Positions 34,986 through 46,559 of a stretch of DNA of 64,000 bases are shown in pieces. The stretch spans positions 56,710,184 through 56,774,183 of the forward strand of contig NC_054538.1 in assembly GCF_017654505.1 (NCBI RefSeq). The letters run 5' to 3'. The stretch comes from Polyodon spathula. Taxonomy: Eukaryota; Chordata; Actinopteri; Acipenseriformes; Polyodontidae. The position numbers and the translations under genes were made by a program. Numbering within the stretch: the first letter of the stretch is position 1; each line of letters begins with the position of its first letter. The notes beneath the pieces are model-generated. The model made no database searches and was not told the DNA's origin. It saw only the letters and a list, made by a program, of their open reading frames with translations.

Positions 34986-35250
34986 AGTTTAGGGTTACCA
35001 GATTTCCACAGTGAAAAATTGGGAGTTTTTTTTCTTCATTTCACTGACGCCGTAGCAACTCCTAAAGCTGTTAAAATAGTAGTATATAATAACACAAACA
35101 TTGGGTGAAATGTATTGCAGATCATTAAAACTCATTATTTTCTTTACATTGTCTCTTGTCAAAACATGTTAAATGTATAAAAAGCCAGATTTAAAAAAAA
35201 AAAAAAAAAATAGATCAGCTATTACCATTTAAATATGTGATCTACACATA
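34986..35250 (+). repeat. dispersed repeat B, copy 2
   Basis: AGGGTTACCAGATTTCCA, GTAGCAACTCCTAAAGCTGTTAA and AAAACATGTTAAATGTA follow in the same order and orientation as 27638-27900. A poly-A tract (about 35192-35209) interrupts this copy. Confidence 0.7.
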
Positions 35251-35929
35251 ATCAGAATGAGTAAACAAACCATAAGATTGTTTATTTTATTCTTGAATGG
35301 CACTAACACACAACTTAATACATTACTTGGCTATTAACTTGGTGAGCATGCAATACAGTTTTGTACTAAAAATACAAAAGCAAAACCGTAGTGCCGCATG
35401 AAATGATTATTAAAGTAATCGATTAATCTATTGATTATTACTTCAGTTAATCAATTTGGATAAATACCAACACATCACTCAGTAGCTAGCAAGTTAAACC
35501 ATTTTTACAGATTTTTATGTACCCAGTGCAATAAATGTCTCGAGATGATTACACTTCTTTTGCTTTTCTATTTCAGCAACAAAAAATAATCTATAATTTC
35601 TAAAGTATCTAAAATAAAGTATGAAATAAGGAGTACTCCGCATAGTGTCCTTCTGATAAAAACTACCAAGGTCAAATGATGGCACCTAATTAATACATTG
35701 AGACAATTAAAATACACCACAAATAAACTTTATCATTTTACAAGCAGAAACTATTTATTTAAGTTCACCACTTCATAAGACAAAAAGCAACTATAGGTTA
35801 ATTACTGCTTTTTTTATAAATGTTTTTCTAACAGAATAGCATGAAAAAGGAAAAAAAAAGTAATTTTCTTTACTGGTAAAACCACAAAAAATTGTCCAAC
35901 TTTTTTTGTACATTATAAATATCATATGT
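35251..35929. other. probable end region of the reverse hAT element
   Basis: AATCGATTAATC and GATTATTACTTCAGTTAATC near 35415-35455 resemble subterminal motifs of some vertebrate hAT elements. The main hAT coding remnant lies beyond the CR1 insertion, on the minus strand. Their connection is inference. Confidence 0.35.
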
Positions 35930-36620
35930 GAGGTACTGAAAGTGGAGAAGGAATCTATGAAAAAGACCTAGGAGTTTTGTTGACTCAGAAATGTCTTTAT
36001 CTAGACAATGTGGGGAAGCTATAAAAAAGGCTAACAAGATGCTCGGATACATTGTGAAAAGTGTTGAATTTAAATCAAGGGAAGTAATGTTAAAACTGTA
36101 CAATGTACTAGTAAGACCTCATCTTGAATATTTGGTGCAGTTCTGGTCACCTCGCTATAAAAAAGATATTGCTGCTCTAGAAAGAGTGCAAAGAAGAGCG
36201 ACCAGAATTATTTTGGGCTTAAAAGGCATGTCATATGCAGACAGGCTAAAAGAATTGTATCTGTTCAGTCTGGAACAAAGAAGACTACGTGGCGACCTAA
36301 TTCAAGAATTCAAAATTCTAAAAGGTATTGACAGTGTCGACCCAAGGGACTTTTTCAGCCTGAAAAAAGAAACAAGGACCAGGGGTCACAAATGGAGTTT
36401 AGACAAAGGGGCATTCAGAACAGAAAATAGGAGGCACTTTTTTACACAGAGAATTGTGAGGGTCTGGAATCAACTCCCCAGTAATGTTGTTGAAGCAGAC
36501 ACCCTGGGATCCTTCAAGAAGCTGCTTGATGAGATTCTGGGATCAGTAAGCTACTAACAACCAAACGAGCAAGATGGGCCGAATGGCCTCCTCTTGTTTG
36601 TTAACTCTCTTATGTTCTTA
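35930..36620 (+). mobile_element. CR1-like LINE 3' end (reverse-transcriptase C-terminus)
   Basis: The forward frame 35991-36557 runs 188 residues without a stop. It contains NKMLGYIVKSVEFKSREVML, VRPHLEYLVQFWSP, LERVQRRATRI, DRLKELYLFSLEQRRLRGD and RVWNQLPSNVVEA, the ordered C-terminal blocks of CR1-clade reverse transcriptases. Upstream YEKDLGVLL (about 35960-35988) is in another frame. The copy is cut off at the 5' end before the RT active site, typical of incomplete target-primed reverse transcription. The 3' UTR is short and closes in GGGCCGAATGGCCTCCT and TTATGTTCTTA near 36620. Low stop density makes this one of the youngest elements here. Confidence 0.93.
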
Positions 36621-37500
36621 TTACATTTCACAGCGGGAAGTACTTTAAACAAATAACCTGTTTTGTTTTCAGATCTTAATAACCCTTTTAATAATTATTT
36701 GTTGAGGAAACTAAAGACATGAATTATATTTGCTATCATCAAGTCAGTCACATGGCAGTACAAAGTTGCATTTTTGCTAGTCCACAGTATTTGAGTCCAC
36801 ATTCCCCAGCATGTCAGCATGACATGTTTTGGGGTTAGGCTTGCCTTCTTACATGAGGCTACAGAGCCTGCTACTGAAAACAAATGCTCAGATAAGCTCT
36901 TGCCAATTTTGACAAGTAAGGGAGTCTTTCCTGATTTGCCTTCCACCATGTTAAAGGGTCAGTGTCTCTGCTGCTAGTCATTTCTGAAAGATTTTACATC
37001 ACCTCTTTCTGCACACTTGAAGTTTTCTCTCCAACAGAATCTTCACTGCTGCAATCTTCAAAAGAAACCATTCTGTCTGTCACTGTTTGCTTAACGGATT
37101 GTGGACTCTCCTGTTGACCACTGTGCCCACTCTTCCTGGGGGTTGGCTGAACTGGCTGCCTCTTTTCTGCACTGCCTGAAACAGAAGAAGTTGAATCTGT
37201 ACGGATTAAGTTTGTGAGTCCAACTTGCAGTTGCAAAACATCATCTGGGTTCAGAAATTGTAGCTCCTGAAATCGTGGGTCAAGATCTGCTGCTACAACA
37301 GTGGCATTAGTTTCAGCGGAAGGGTTGTCCAGAAATTTCCAGTGATTTATTTATTTGTTCAAGGGCAACTGTTTTTTGAAATTCCTTATGGATGGTGAAT
37401 CATCAGCATCAGGCTGCATTTTCTTTATCAAAGCATTAATGAGCGAAGGTACAGTTGTCAGTGACACATACTTCTCCCTACAGAGGATGGTAGTTGCAGC

Positions 37501-37529
37501 CTCAAAAGGCTCTAATAGCCTTTTGAGGC
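37501..37529. repeat. short perfect inverted repeat in the hAT remnant
   Basis: CTCAAAAGGCT, five bases, then AGCCTTTTGAG: an 11-base perfect stem with a 5-base loop. It duplicates part of a conserved hAT coding segment in mirrored form. Confidence 0.85.
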
Positions 37530-37716
37530 TGCTGTTTAATTTCTTTAAGTACAGACCACTGGTTTGATTGCAGGTCCAGGTAACGCTGACGTGTCATCGA
37601 TGAATCAGAAAGCACAGCAGTCACTGGCCGTCTTTGCTCTAGCAGTCATGTGACCATGTGTAGTGTGCTATTCCACTGGGTGGAATCATCTTGTTTCAGT
37701 GAATGTTGTGGCACAC

Positions 37717-38300
37717 TGTGACAGAAAGACAATGATTCTTGGTGGTAAATCTCCCTCTCGACCTGCGAGGGTGCTAAGTAACAGAGTCAGAGTAAGTACT
37801 TTTGACTACGTGACCTGACACTTCGTTCTGAGGGTTAAAAGGAAGTCAGTCGTGTAGAAAAGAGACGGAACTTCAATACGCTAACTCATTGACCCGGAGG
37901 GCAAATGATGTGGCAGCTGCAGATCATAAAAAAACAGCTGCAATCATTTACCAAGGGGTCATGAGTGGCGTTATAAATAGGGGGGCGAAGCAATGTTATC
38001 TGTTCCTTCGTTTTTGGTTGTGCTATTGACCCGGAAGGACCTGTACTGTTGGTGAAATAAATAAGTGTTTGTTTGTTCTATCTGTTGTTGCTTGTAATCA
38101 CTAGATGGCTAACACGTTCCGGAGCTGTTACCAGAGGCCAGCACAAAACCGGGACAGCACTTCACTTGTACCACTGTAAACTGTATGGTACCAGCATTAT
38201 TATTTACTGTTTGTTTTGCTGTCAGGCTCTGGATTTAAGGAAATAAAATAAACAAACCTTTTTCACCTGGATTACAATTGTCTGTCTGTTCTTTGATCAC
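37717..38300 (+). mobile_element. solo LTR inserted in the hAT remnant
   Basis: Starts TGTGACAGAAAGAC and carries a TATAAATA box (37972-37979) and AATAAA signals (about 38055 and 38242). It aligns block by block with the reverse-oriented LTR at 45873-46554: CGACCTGNGAGGG near the start, CAGCTGCAA, CACTAGA, GAGCTGT, then TTGTCTGYCTGT near the end. The left edge is sharp because hAT coding sequence stops at 37716. The right edge lies between 38290 and 38302, judged from the alignment and from where hAT coding resumes. No clean target duplication is visible. Confidence 0.65.
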
Positions 38301-38990
38301 CTGCACTAGCAAACATCTTGCTGCTCCTACAGCTTGTTCAATAGTTGTAACTATCAGAGAATTGTTCACTACTAATTGGGTTGTGTGCCCTGCACAGCTA
38401 ATGTTTGCCCAGCTGAACTTGTCCTTCAGTTTCCTGGCAGCAGCTACCATGTTGGCACAATTGTCACAAACTAATGCACAAATGCAAGACGCTTCTAATT
38501 CGAATTTGTTAAGCACTTCTTCAATCTTGGTTAGTGTTTTCACCTGTGTGTTTTTCTGCAAGAGGTTTTTTGGCAAGATTTATGGTTTTTAGTTGCCAGT
38601 CTTTAGTGATAAAATGGGCTGTCACTGACATGTATGCCTCAGTTGCTAGGCTGGTCCAGATGTCAGAGGTTAAGGCAATCTTTTCTGCAGTTTTCAGCTC
38701 CGCCTTAATATTTTCCATAGTGCCAATGTACTACTTCGCAATCATTTGGGTAAAAAGGCAGCTCGAAGCCAGCTGGTATCCAGGCTCCAAAAGCTCAAGA
38801 AATTTTCGGAATCCTTCCCCCTCCACTATAGATATTGGACGAAGGTCTTTCATGATCATGTTCACAGTGCTGTTATTCACTGCTTTGGCACTTTCAACAC
38901 TGCAAGAAGGCTTGCAAGAAGTAAAGGCATCAAGTCTCCTCTGTTTTGCTTTTGTAGAAGAGCTGCATTATAAATTAAAGGAGAAATGTA

Positions 38991-39550
38991 CAGTTTATAA
39001 AATATCAAACAGATTTTAAAAAGGGTATCTTTTTACTTAATGTTTTACACTTGTTGTATTTGATACAAAGCCCATTCGTTGAAGAATAATTATAATAATG
39101 TAAGGATAATATTTTATGTATTTCTTTGTTTCATTCTAGTTGTCTTTCTTTTAACTCTTGCCACTCAACAGTGAACGCTAAACACTAAATAATAATAATG
39201 ATTAGAAATACACAAAAAAATCCTTACATTATTATTATACTTATTCAGCGAAGGGGCTTTGTTGCAAAAATATAAATCTCTTAAGTTGCGAGTCACCAAG
39301 CGTTTTTGAGATGGACGCATAGTTATATAAACATTTCAAAGTAACGAGGCATAGAACACAAGTGAGGAGCCTGATAAGTAAGAAATGTACTTCCTATTTT
39401 CGTAATGTTAGGCCTTTTAACTGACAGTGTTAGCTGAACTGACACAACTTAATGTATTAATTACATAATTGCCCTTCCTTTCATCTGGTCATTTTACTCT
39501 CTTATAATTAGTGATGCAAATTCAGTCTGAATATTTATTTATTTATTTAT

Positions 39551-39586
<36 letters not shown>

Positions 39587-40600
39587 TTATTTGTATTAGT
39601 AAATGACCAGATGAACATAAATCATAAATGAAAATTGTTTTATTTTCATAAGAAAGTATTACTTGCATTTCGGTTTCTGTTTCATTTATTAATGCAAAGG
39701 GGTGCTTTCTTTTTAGTTCAAGCAGAACGATCATGCTGTTATGATAAATCAGTGATTGTCTGCATAAAGAGCAAGTCACCGTGCTAGTGTTTCCATCTGG
39801 AGGAAGAAAAAAATCCCATGCCTTTTGACTTTTTTTGCTTCACTACTTTTGGACGAAACTGCCCTGGTCCAGTGGAACAGCTGGGTGCAGACCTCGAGTC
39901 TGAGTCTTTGTTTTTTGCGTTTGAGGACAAAGACCTCATGTCCGCTGTTTCAATATTTTCTCTGCTTCTGTGTGGAGGGCCTATTCAGATTGGACGTATA
40001 GCGGGAGGCAGGCAGACTTTGATTACAAACTGAATGCAGGTGGCCCACATGGCAAGAAATGTTGTTATGGATGTTTTGAAAGGAGAGGGAGTGTGGGGGG
40101 GAGGAATAACCTGATGGAGGAGGAAGAGATGTTGATCCTAGTGTAAAAAACTGGAGAAAGTGGGCACATGAAATAAAACAAAAAAAGAATGACATGGGGA
40201 GTCTAGCCTGTGTTGATAAATTTACGGTAAACATTTGCCTTAAATAAATAAACAAATGCTAATACTAATGTCTCTGCGATCACAATTCTTATATATTTTT
40301 TTCTAGATCTTTTAGCTCTGGGAATATCTAGATACTTCAGTAATCCGCTTCTCCACATTTACTGTCACTTAAAAAAAACTGCCTGTGTGTATTAGGGGGA
40401 GGGGCTCATATCACTACTTGCTTCTGAGTGCTCACTGATTGTTAAAGAATCACCCGAGACTGTGAGAACAAGGCTTACGCACACTCTATGGAGGAGGGGT
40501 GGGGGGGGTGGTGGTCGATGAATCGATGATAAAAATTTTAATTGGTGACGGCAAAATTTGTGATTAATCAATGAATTCATATAATCGTTGCAGCAGTACA
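38991..40600. other. probable 5' part of the reverse hAT element and flanks
   Basis: AATCGATGAT and GATTAATCAATGAATTC near 40518-40575 mirror the ATCGATTAATC motifs near 35.4 kb. The two could be the outer ends of one hAT that holds the CR1 and LTR insertions, but no terminal repeat or target duplication could be matched. A tetranucleotide repeat lies at 39532-39590. Confidence 0.35.
39532..39590. repeat. (ATTT)n-(ATCT)n microsatellite
   Basis: Five or so ATTT units followed by about nine ATCT units. Confidence 0.95.
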
Positions 40601-43036
40601 AATCTGGTACGATTAGCAATTTTACTGTTTCCGATCGGGACAAAAAAATGTATGCTGAATACTGTGACAATCCCAGTTTTCCCGGGATGCTCGACTTGTT
40701 TCCTCAGAATATGAACTAAACAACACACTAAATGTTTAGTTCCGAGTCCTCTTACCTCGTATAGTTTGTTTCCTATGTGCCAAAGGACCAAGCCCAGCTG
40801 CTGTTCACATTGACGCTTGCCAAACGGACCGAGACCACCTCTTAGGTGGACTCTTTATGGTTAGTTTCCCAAGCAGACCTTTGTTGTTCACAAGTCACAC
40901 CATGGGTGAAATTCTCAACAAAAAAGTGTAGGTACTCATATGCGCAGTCGATACACAATTCATTTATGAATACAAAATAAGCCTTAAAAAAAAAAAAAAC
41001 TGAAAATATAAACAATTTATCATAAACAAAGAAGCTGAAAATACTGAAAGCTTTGTAACCTCTGCCGGTATCACTCATGTAATGTTATGTAACCTTAAAT
41101 AAGTATTAACAAATATCACACTATGCAGTAACTGCTGTAGAGAGGGAGTTTTGTTTCAAGATATGCTGAAAAGGGGGGGATGTTATACAAAATGTGTATA
41201 AAGAAAACAACTGCTATGAACAAATGATACAAAAAGGGTTAAGTGAAATAATGTGCAATACGGACTGAAATACCCCTCTATTTTTAATGTACCAGGCACT
41301 ACTCTTTTAAAAAATAAAATAAATAATAATAAATAAAAATACTTGGCCATTTCAGTCTCCATAGTGTTCTCTGAAATGCTCATGCTTTCCAGGCACTGGG
41401 TGCTCACCTACAACAGGACCTGGCCATGCTGCAATAACAGCCTTGGATTAGAACATAATTATATCCCTATTATTATTATTATTATTATTAATTTTTTTTT
41501 TTTTTTTTTACTGATTACTTATCCTACAATATATTCTGTGTGCTTCTCTGTTTTGTTTGTGTTCCAGAAAAATAAGCATATTTCAGGCAGAAACATTATA
41601 AAAGTAGACATCCAATTTTTTTTTTAATTCCTGGCATTGTGGTTCCTACACAAAAACAAAGTGACAAATTACACATTTTCATTTAGTAATATCATTAATG
41701 TGGTTTACGTATTCCTTTACACGCAAGTGCAAACTCAGATTTACCTTAAATAAACTATAAAAAGGTGGCATTGTACAAAGAAAAAACATCTCTCCGTTTT
41801 GGTTTTCATTTACAGTCCTCATAACATAAAATACTAGGATCACAACAAAACAACACTTTGATCACTGTGCTTAACATTTACCTTGCAAGCTGGGCCCGTG
41901 TTTGGAAAGCATAAAACCACACCTACATCTGTATCCCAATTCTGACTCTCTTGCCAAATCTGAAACCACTTTGTGAAACCACAAAGTGGCTTTGCGTTCC
42001 CTCAGCTTTACGTTTTACTGTATTTTTAATTTTATGTAATTTAATCGTCATGAGATCGATCGCTTTATTTTGTATAAATTTATATTTGTAATTAGTATAA
42101 TTTATATTTATGTACTTAAAATCACCCCTTGACAAACATTTAATTCCCTACTCGCTGACAAACTTGCATATTAGTTTGGATAGCTCTCTTAGGGTCAGAT
42201 AATCTGGTTGCTCTGCAGTTATAAAGTATAATATAGACAAGATGTACATTTAAAAACTTGTCTTAATGTATTTTGTACATAACATGTCAAGATTTTTTTT
42301 TACACATTTTGGGGTTATTGGTTTAATACACAGACTTGATACACAGACTTGTATACTTACTAATATTGTTGTTGGCTGTTGTTTGGGGGGGAGGGGGTAG
42401 TCAAGACATCATAAAATACAAAAATAACTCTTTTACCTGTATGTACTTTTAAAGAAAGTATATGCTTGGAAAACTTGCTAAAGGGCATCACTTACATTCT
42501 CTTCTGTTTTTAAAAGTTATATTGGACCTTAATATACAGCTCTGCAGTGTGTTCTTTTACTATTTAAGTATTTCAAATTTCTCAAACTCTACTGTTACAG
42601 TAGTGTTCAGAATTAATGGAACAGTGATTTAAAAACAAAAAAAAGTAAATGAATACTAATGTAAAAAGTAAAAGGAAAATAAGTACACAAAAGCACAAAA
42701 TGTCCATCCGATGAATGAAACTCACCAGAAGGAAAGTCTTTTTTGCGTTCCTTTGCTGTAATATGTGGTGTTGATGCACGTCCAGGAAGTCAGAGTTGCT
42801 GTTTAAAAAGCTAACCAGAGCATAGCAAAAAAGAAATGCACCCAGAATTAAACTTTCATTACAAGTGAGTGTTCTTTTATAGGACTTAATGTTTTAATTA
42901 TTACATTATGTAGGTTTTTCGCAATACCCTCCCAAAAAAAGTAAAGTTTTTTGTGCTCACGATAGAATCGCACCCCTGATAATTTCACATAAAAGTAAAT
43001 TGCACAATAAATGCTTACTAATTATTGATTCGTCCC
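40601..43036. other. unassigned intron sequence
   Basis: No exon or clear element. Contains poly-A (about 40986-40999), (TTA)n plus poly-T (about 41470-41510) and a G-run (about 42384-42398). A lone Tc1-like end motif, CAGTAGTGTTCAGAATTAATGG at about 42598, has no partner. Confidence 0.5.
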
Positions 43037-43607
43037 TGTGACAAAGTGCCCGCCCCTGTGTGTATTTTCTGATATGTTGCGTGTGGTGTGTTAAATGTTG
43101 GTGTATAGGCATTGGTACACGAGATATAAACGGGTCTGTGTCTCGCGTGTGTTTACAAATGTATGTTTGTATTTAGGCACGAGGCTTGCACGGCACTTCA
43201 CGTGCAAGTAAATACTATGTGAGCATGGGGAATTGCACTTTATTAATTCACGTGCAGTTGTACCGCGACTCCAATTGAATGATTGATTAGCAATCGAGTC
43301 ACGGTACAGCTGCATAAAAGCTACATGTTTTCACTCACTCGGGGTTGTGTGTTTGGTGAGTGGAGAACGGGATTGGAGACGGAGGTAAAAATAATCATAA
43401 GAATATTAATGTATGTCTGTTTATTTTGGCTACCAGTGCCATGCCCTGTGTTTTTGTATGTTACAACCTTTTTATTTTGGCTGTTCTGTTTATTTATTAA
43501 ATGCTGAGCGAGACCATTCACTCAGCTCCACCAAACTCCACCTCTCTCTTGTTGTTTTATTTTCTGGCTCTGGTCTGACGCCACCCACTCCGGCCGTCTT
43601 TGTGACA
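43037..43607 (+). mobile_element. solo LTR
   Basis: TGTGACAAAG at the left tip and CTTTGTGACA at the right. A TATA-like CATAAAAG (about 43313) precedes TATTAAA (about 43494), about 110 bases from the 3' end. The flanks are GTCCC and ATCCC, a five-base duplication with one change. No internal retroelement sequence adjoins, so it is a solo LTR. Its tips resemble those of the LTR at 45873-46554. Confidence 0.75.
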
Positions 43608-43889
43608 ATCCCTTACATAAAATAATGCATTTATATATTTTTATACATTTTACTTTAGTAGTTGTATCTTAAACAACTTCAATTCAGTACCCAGGGTTTA
43701 TTATTAGTATTATGAATTGCACATTTAACAGATGATATTATCCAAAGTGACTTAAGCTGGAGACACACTGCCCGATGCGATTGTCGCATCTGTCTGGCAG
43801 AGGTCCTGCCGCAAATTAGTTACAAATAAAATACCAATTTCTTTGTGTAGTTGTAAGAGTTAAACAATATGCATTCACTTTTTTATTTT

Positions 43890-44800
43890 TATTTTTAATC
43901 AGAACAACAAAAATACGCATGTCCCACACAATGTATTGTTAACTTGCTGTAAGTGATTGTTAAGTTTACAGGGTAGTCCAGACGGAATGAAACAAACTCA
44001 TGAATTGAAATTTCTACGTCAGATTCTGCAAGATACAAACAGACTTGAGATATATTCCGCAAATGATAATAAGCAGGCTTCACTACAGTTGAAATGTGTT
44101 GCTGAACACTAAGAGTAGAATCAAATAAGACTCCAAGACTTTTCACAGCTTGCTACAAGCTACTGGAGAGGCTGCCAAAGGTCAAGTGTTGTGGGATTTT
44201 ATTTAATGCTGTTTTAGAGCCAGTTAAAAGAAATTCAGTTTTATTTGCATTTAACTGCAAAAAAATGTTTTGACATCCAAGCCCCTATTTTGTCAAGGCA
44301 AGTTGATAGTCTGGAGTTTACATTTACATCTTCTGAACTAATTTTAAAATAAATATGGGTGTCGTCGGCAGAAGATTGGAAATTAAAACCAAATTGTCTG
44401 GTAGCATATACAAATTAAAAAGTAAAGGACCAAGAACAGAGCCCTGTGGAACCCCAGAAACAACAAGAGAATTAGCCGATTTTGACTCTCCAAAGGACAC
44501 ATTGATGTCAGGAGGTTAAGTAGGACCGCAGCCAGGAGAGTACTGTGTCAGTAATACCAATAGTTTTCTCAAGGCGATCAAGAAGAATTGTGTGATCAGT
44601 GCTGTCAAATGCAGCAGATATATCCAAAAACACAATCCCTGATAACAGCCCCTCATCTGCATTCAGCAGGATGTCATTAACAACGTTTGAGCGCAGACTC
44701 TGTGCTATGTTGTTTAAGAAAGCCGGATTGAAATCTTTCAAAGAGATTATTAGCAAAGAGATATGTAGACAACTGAGCAACAACAACAGAGACTAGGGAG
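43890..44800 (-). mobile_element. L2-type LINE fragment (reverse transcriptase)
   Basis: The minus strand encodes FLDISAAFDSTDHTILLDRL (about 44640-44580), the RT motif carrying the first catalytic Asp in L2-clade LINEs. Upstream is FNPAFLNNIAQSLRSNVVND. Downstream (44146-43895) KSLGVLFDSTLSVQQHI and KPAYYHLRNISQVC match the C-terminal RT blocks. Stops and frame changes occur in the roughly 360 bases between, where the FADD-type active site should be. It is a dead copy, missing the endonuclease end. Confidence 0.88.
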
Positions 44801-45867
44801 TGAGCTATGAATCAACAACTGCTGTAACGTCACTTACAATAGGACCTCGGTACGTCTCATCTGAAGGACAGATTAAAAATGTAAAATGACAAATTGTCTT
44901 TCAACTCTGGTTTGAAAGTTTACCACATCTTTGTAAACTATGTGGTAAAGTTAACCGCTCAGATTAAGTAATAACTATAGATTATATGAAAATAGTCTAT
45001 TCCTTCAATTATAGTAATGAATTTAACGGTATGTCATATCACAAAGTGGTATTATTAAATTGATACAATTTATTCCACTCAAAATGTAGCTTTTAAAAAT
45101 AATTTCATAACATTTGTTAAGGGTAAAACAGCGTACTATGTAGAAAGACGCTGATCACACATCAAATACAGTTTGACGATTTAAAGTCACGACACTACCA
45201 CGACACAAACCTCCCCTTTAAATTTAGAATGTCGCTCATGCGCAAAAAGGCAAGAGGCGACTTATTTTCCAGGCTGCTTATTTTCAGTGACACCAGCATT
45301 TAATTTAAGACCCGGTACAGTGTACCGGCAGAATTTCACCCCTCCATCATTGACAGTCAAAAGTACCAAACTGTACTGAGTGCAGACCAAGTGTGAGCAC
45401 AGCCTTAATATGTTGTCATATCAAGTTTATAAATGCATTGAGCCGGTTCAAAACCACGGTGATTTTCAATGTAGAGTCAGTTTATTTTGTAGCTGTTGTG
45501 ACTGTACGCCAAATGTAAGTTTGTAATAATGTAACATTTGTGACAACTTGGTCATGCAGCATTACTGTTGAATACATTTTTATGTTATCCAGTCTTTGTC
45601 ACTTTGTAGTAGGTCAAGTTTTAATGGCACCAAAGGAAGTACTTTGTTTTAATGGGTTGTTTGGAGAAATTTGAGGCAGCACCAAGCAAATTGTGACAAA
45701 TAACTGTTTGCTTTAAATATCCCTCACCTGTGACAGGGATATAGTTGAGACAACCATTTTGGTCAAAAGCCAGGGTCAGGCAAGAGTTAGAGTTGGTCAC
45801 TGGTACAAACAGCTACAGGTAAATGGTATCCGTTTGTGGTTTTACTGTGTGCAAGTTTTTCAGTGAA
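44801..45867. other. unassigned intron sequence
   Basis: AT-rich, with no exon or element recognised. A short palindromic CGGTACAGTGTACCG lies at about 45313-45327. Confidence 0.5.
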
Positions 45868-45872
45868 AGGTG

Positions 45873-46554
45873 TGTGGCAAAGTGGCTGGTGGAGGGGAAC
45901 AGGTGTAGCGGTGATGCGATGCAGGAGTGACAGGCAGACAACGATATCCAGTAAAAAAGTGCTTTTATTTGTAATCCAGGTCTGGTGACCGTCAAATAAT
46001 AAATCCCCGGCTATATGCAACAATGTGTAAAGCGCGGGGATAGCAATAACAGGGCACAGTCCCGAACAAAAACAAACACACGGTCACCAGTCCTGGGTGA
46101 GTGCAGACGTGTGTGTGCGGTGGTGAAGACACAGGTAATTCGTGACGGTTGGTGCAGTGGTGATCCGGTTCGTGCCGACCCTCGCGACAGCTCTGGATTT
46201 GTGCGTTTAGCTGTCTAGTGGTGAAAACACAGACAGTTATTTACACAGACACAAACAACACACAACACTCTTTTCTTTTAATGAGAGCTCCTCTCTCAAT
46301 CCTGATCAGCGTATATATGTAATCCCGCATGGTAGCTAGGTAAACGGTTGCAGCTTCCTTATTGCTTGCAGCTGCCCCTCTTTTACCATTTCAAATCAGT
46401 ACGGTCTTACAACAGAGTCTCGCTTCTTTCCAGGTTGACCCACTTCCCGGTCCCGGAAACGAACTGTCAGGCTAGCCCTTCCAGATGCTTCTCCTCTCGT
46501 TCTTTAGCGCCCTCACAGGTCGGGGGGAAGATTTATCACCAGAATTTCTGTCAT
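45873..46554 (-). mobile_element. solo LTR, reverse orientation
   Basis: The plus-strand left tip is TGTGGCAAAG; the right end is CTGTCAT, slightly eroded. Identical flanks AGGTG (45868-45872 and 46555-46559) give a perfect five-base target duplication. On the minus strand a TATATA box (about 46316) precedes AATAAA (about 45967). It is the same family as the LTR in the hAT remnant at 37717-38300, in opposite orientation. A 78-residue open frame inside it is a by-product. Confidence 0.82.
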
Positions 46555-46559
46555 AGGTG

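Larger units (their letters stand above)
36690..38990 (-). mobile_element. hAT transposase remnant (BED-zinc-finger type), split by an LTR
   Basis: Minus-strand blocks appear in the order of a ZBED/AC-type hAT transposase. These are ALTSDIWTSLATEAYMSVTA (about 38680-38620), ALVCDNCANMVAAARKL and ISCAGHTTQLVVNNSL (38470-38355), then, beyond an insertion, the dimerisation-region start STQWNSTLHMVT and LLEQRRPVTAVLSD (about 37690-37605). Further C-terminal acidic and Ser-rich sequence follows to 36994. D in TSDIW and CDNCAN matches catalytic or conserved positions of hAT. Stops and frame changes are frequent. A further roughly 25 residues appear to be lost around the LTR insertion. hAT enzymes cut and paste DNA; this copy cannot. 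Confidence 0.85.

Noticed and set aside
38534..39019. 161-residue forward open frame
   Set aside because: Antisense of the reverse hAT transposase remnant.
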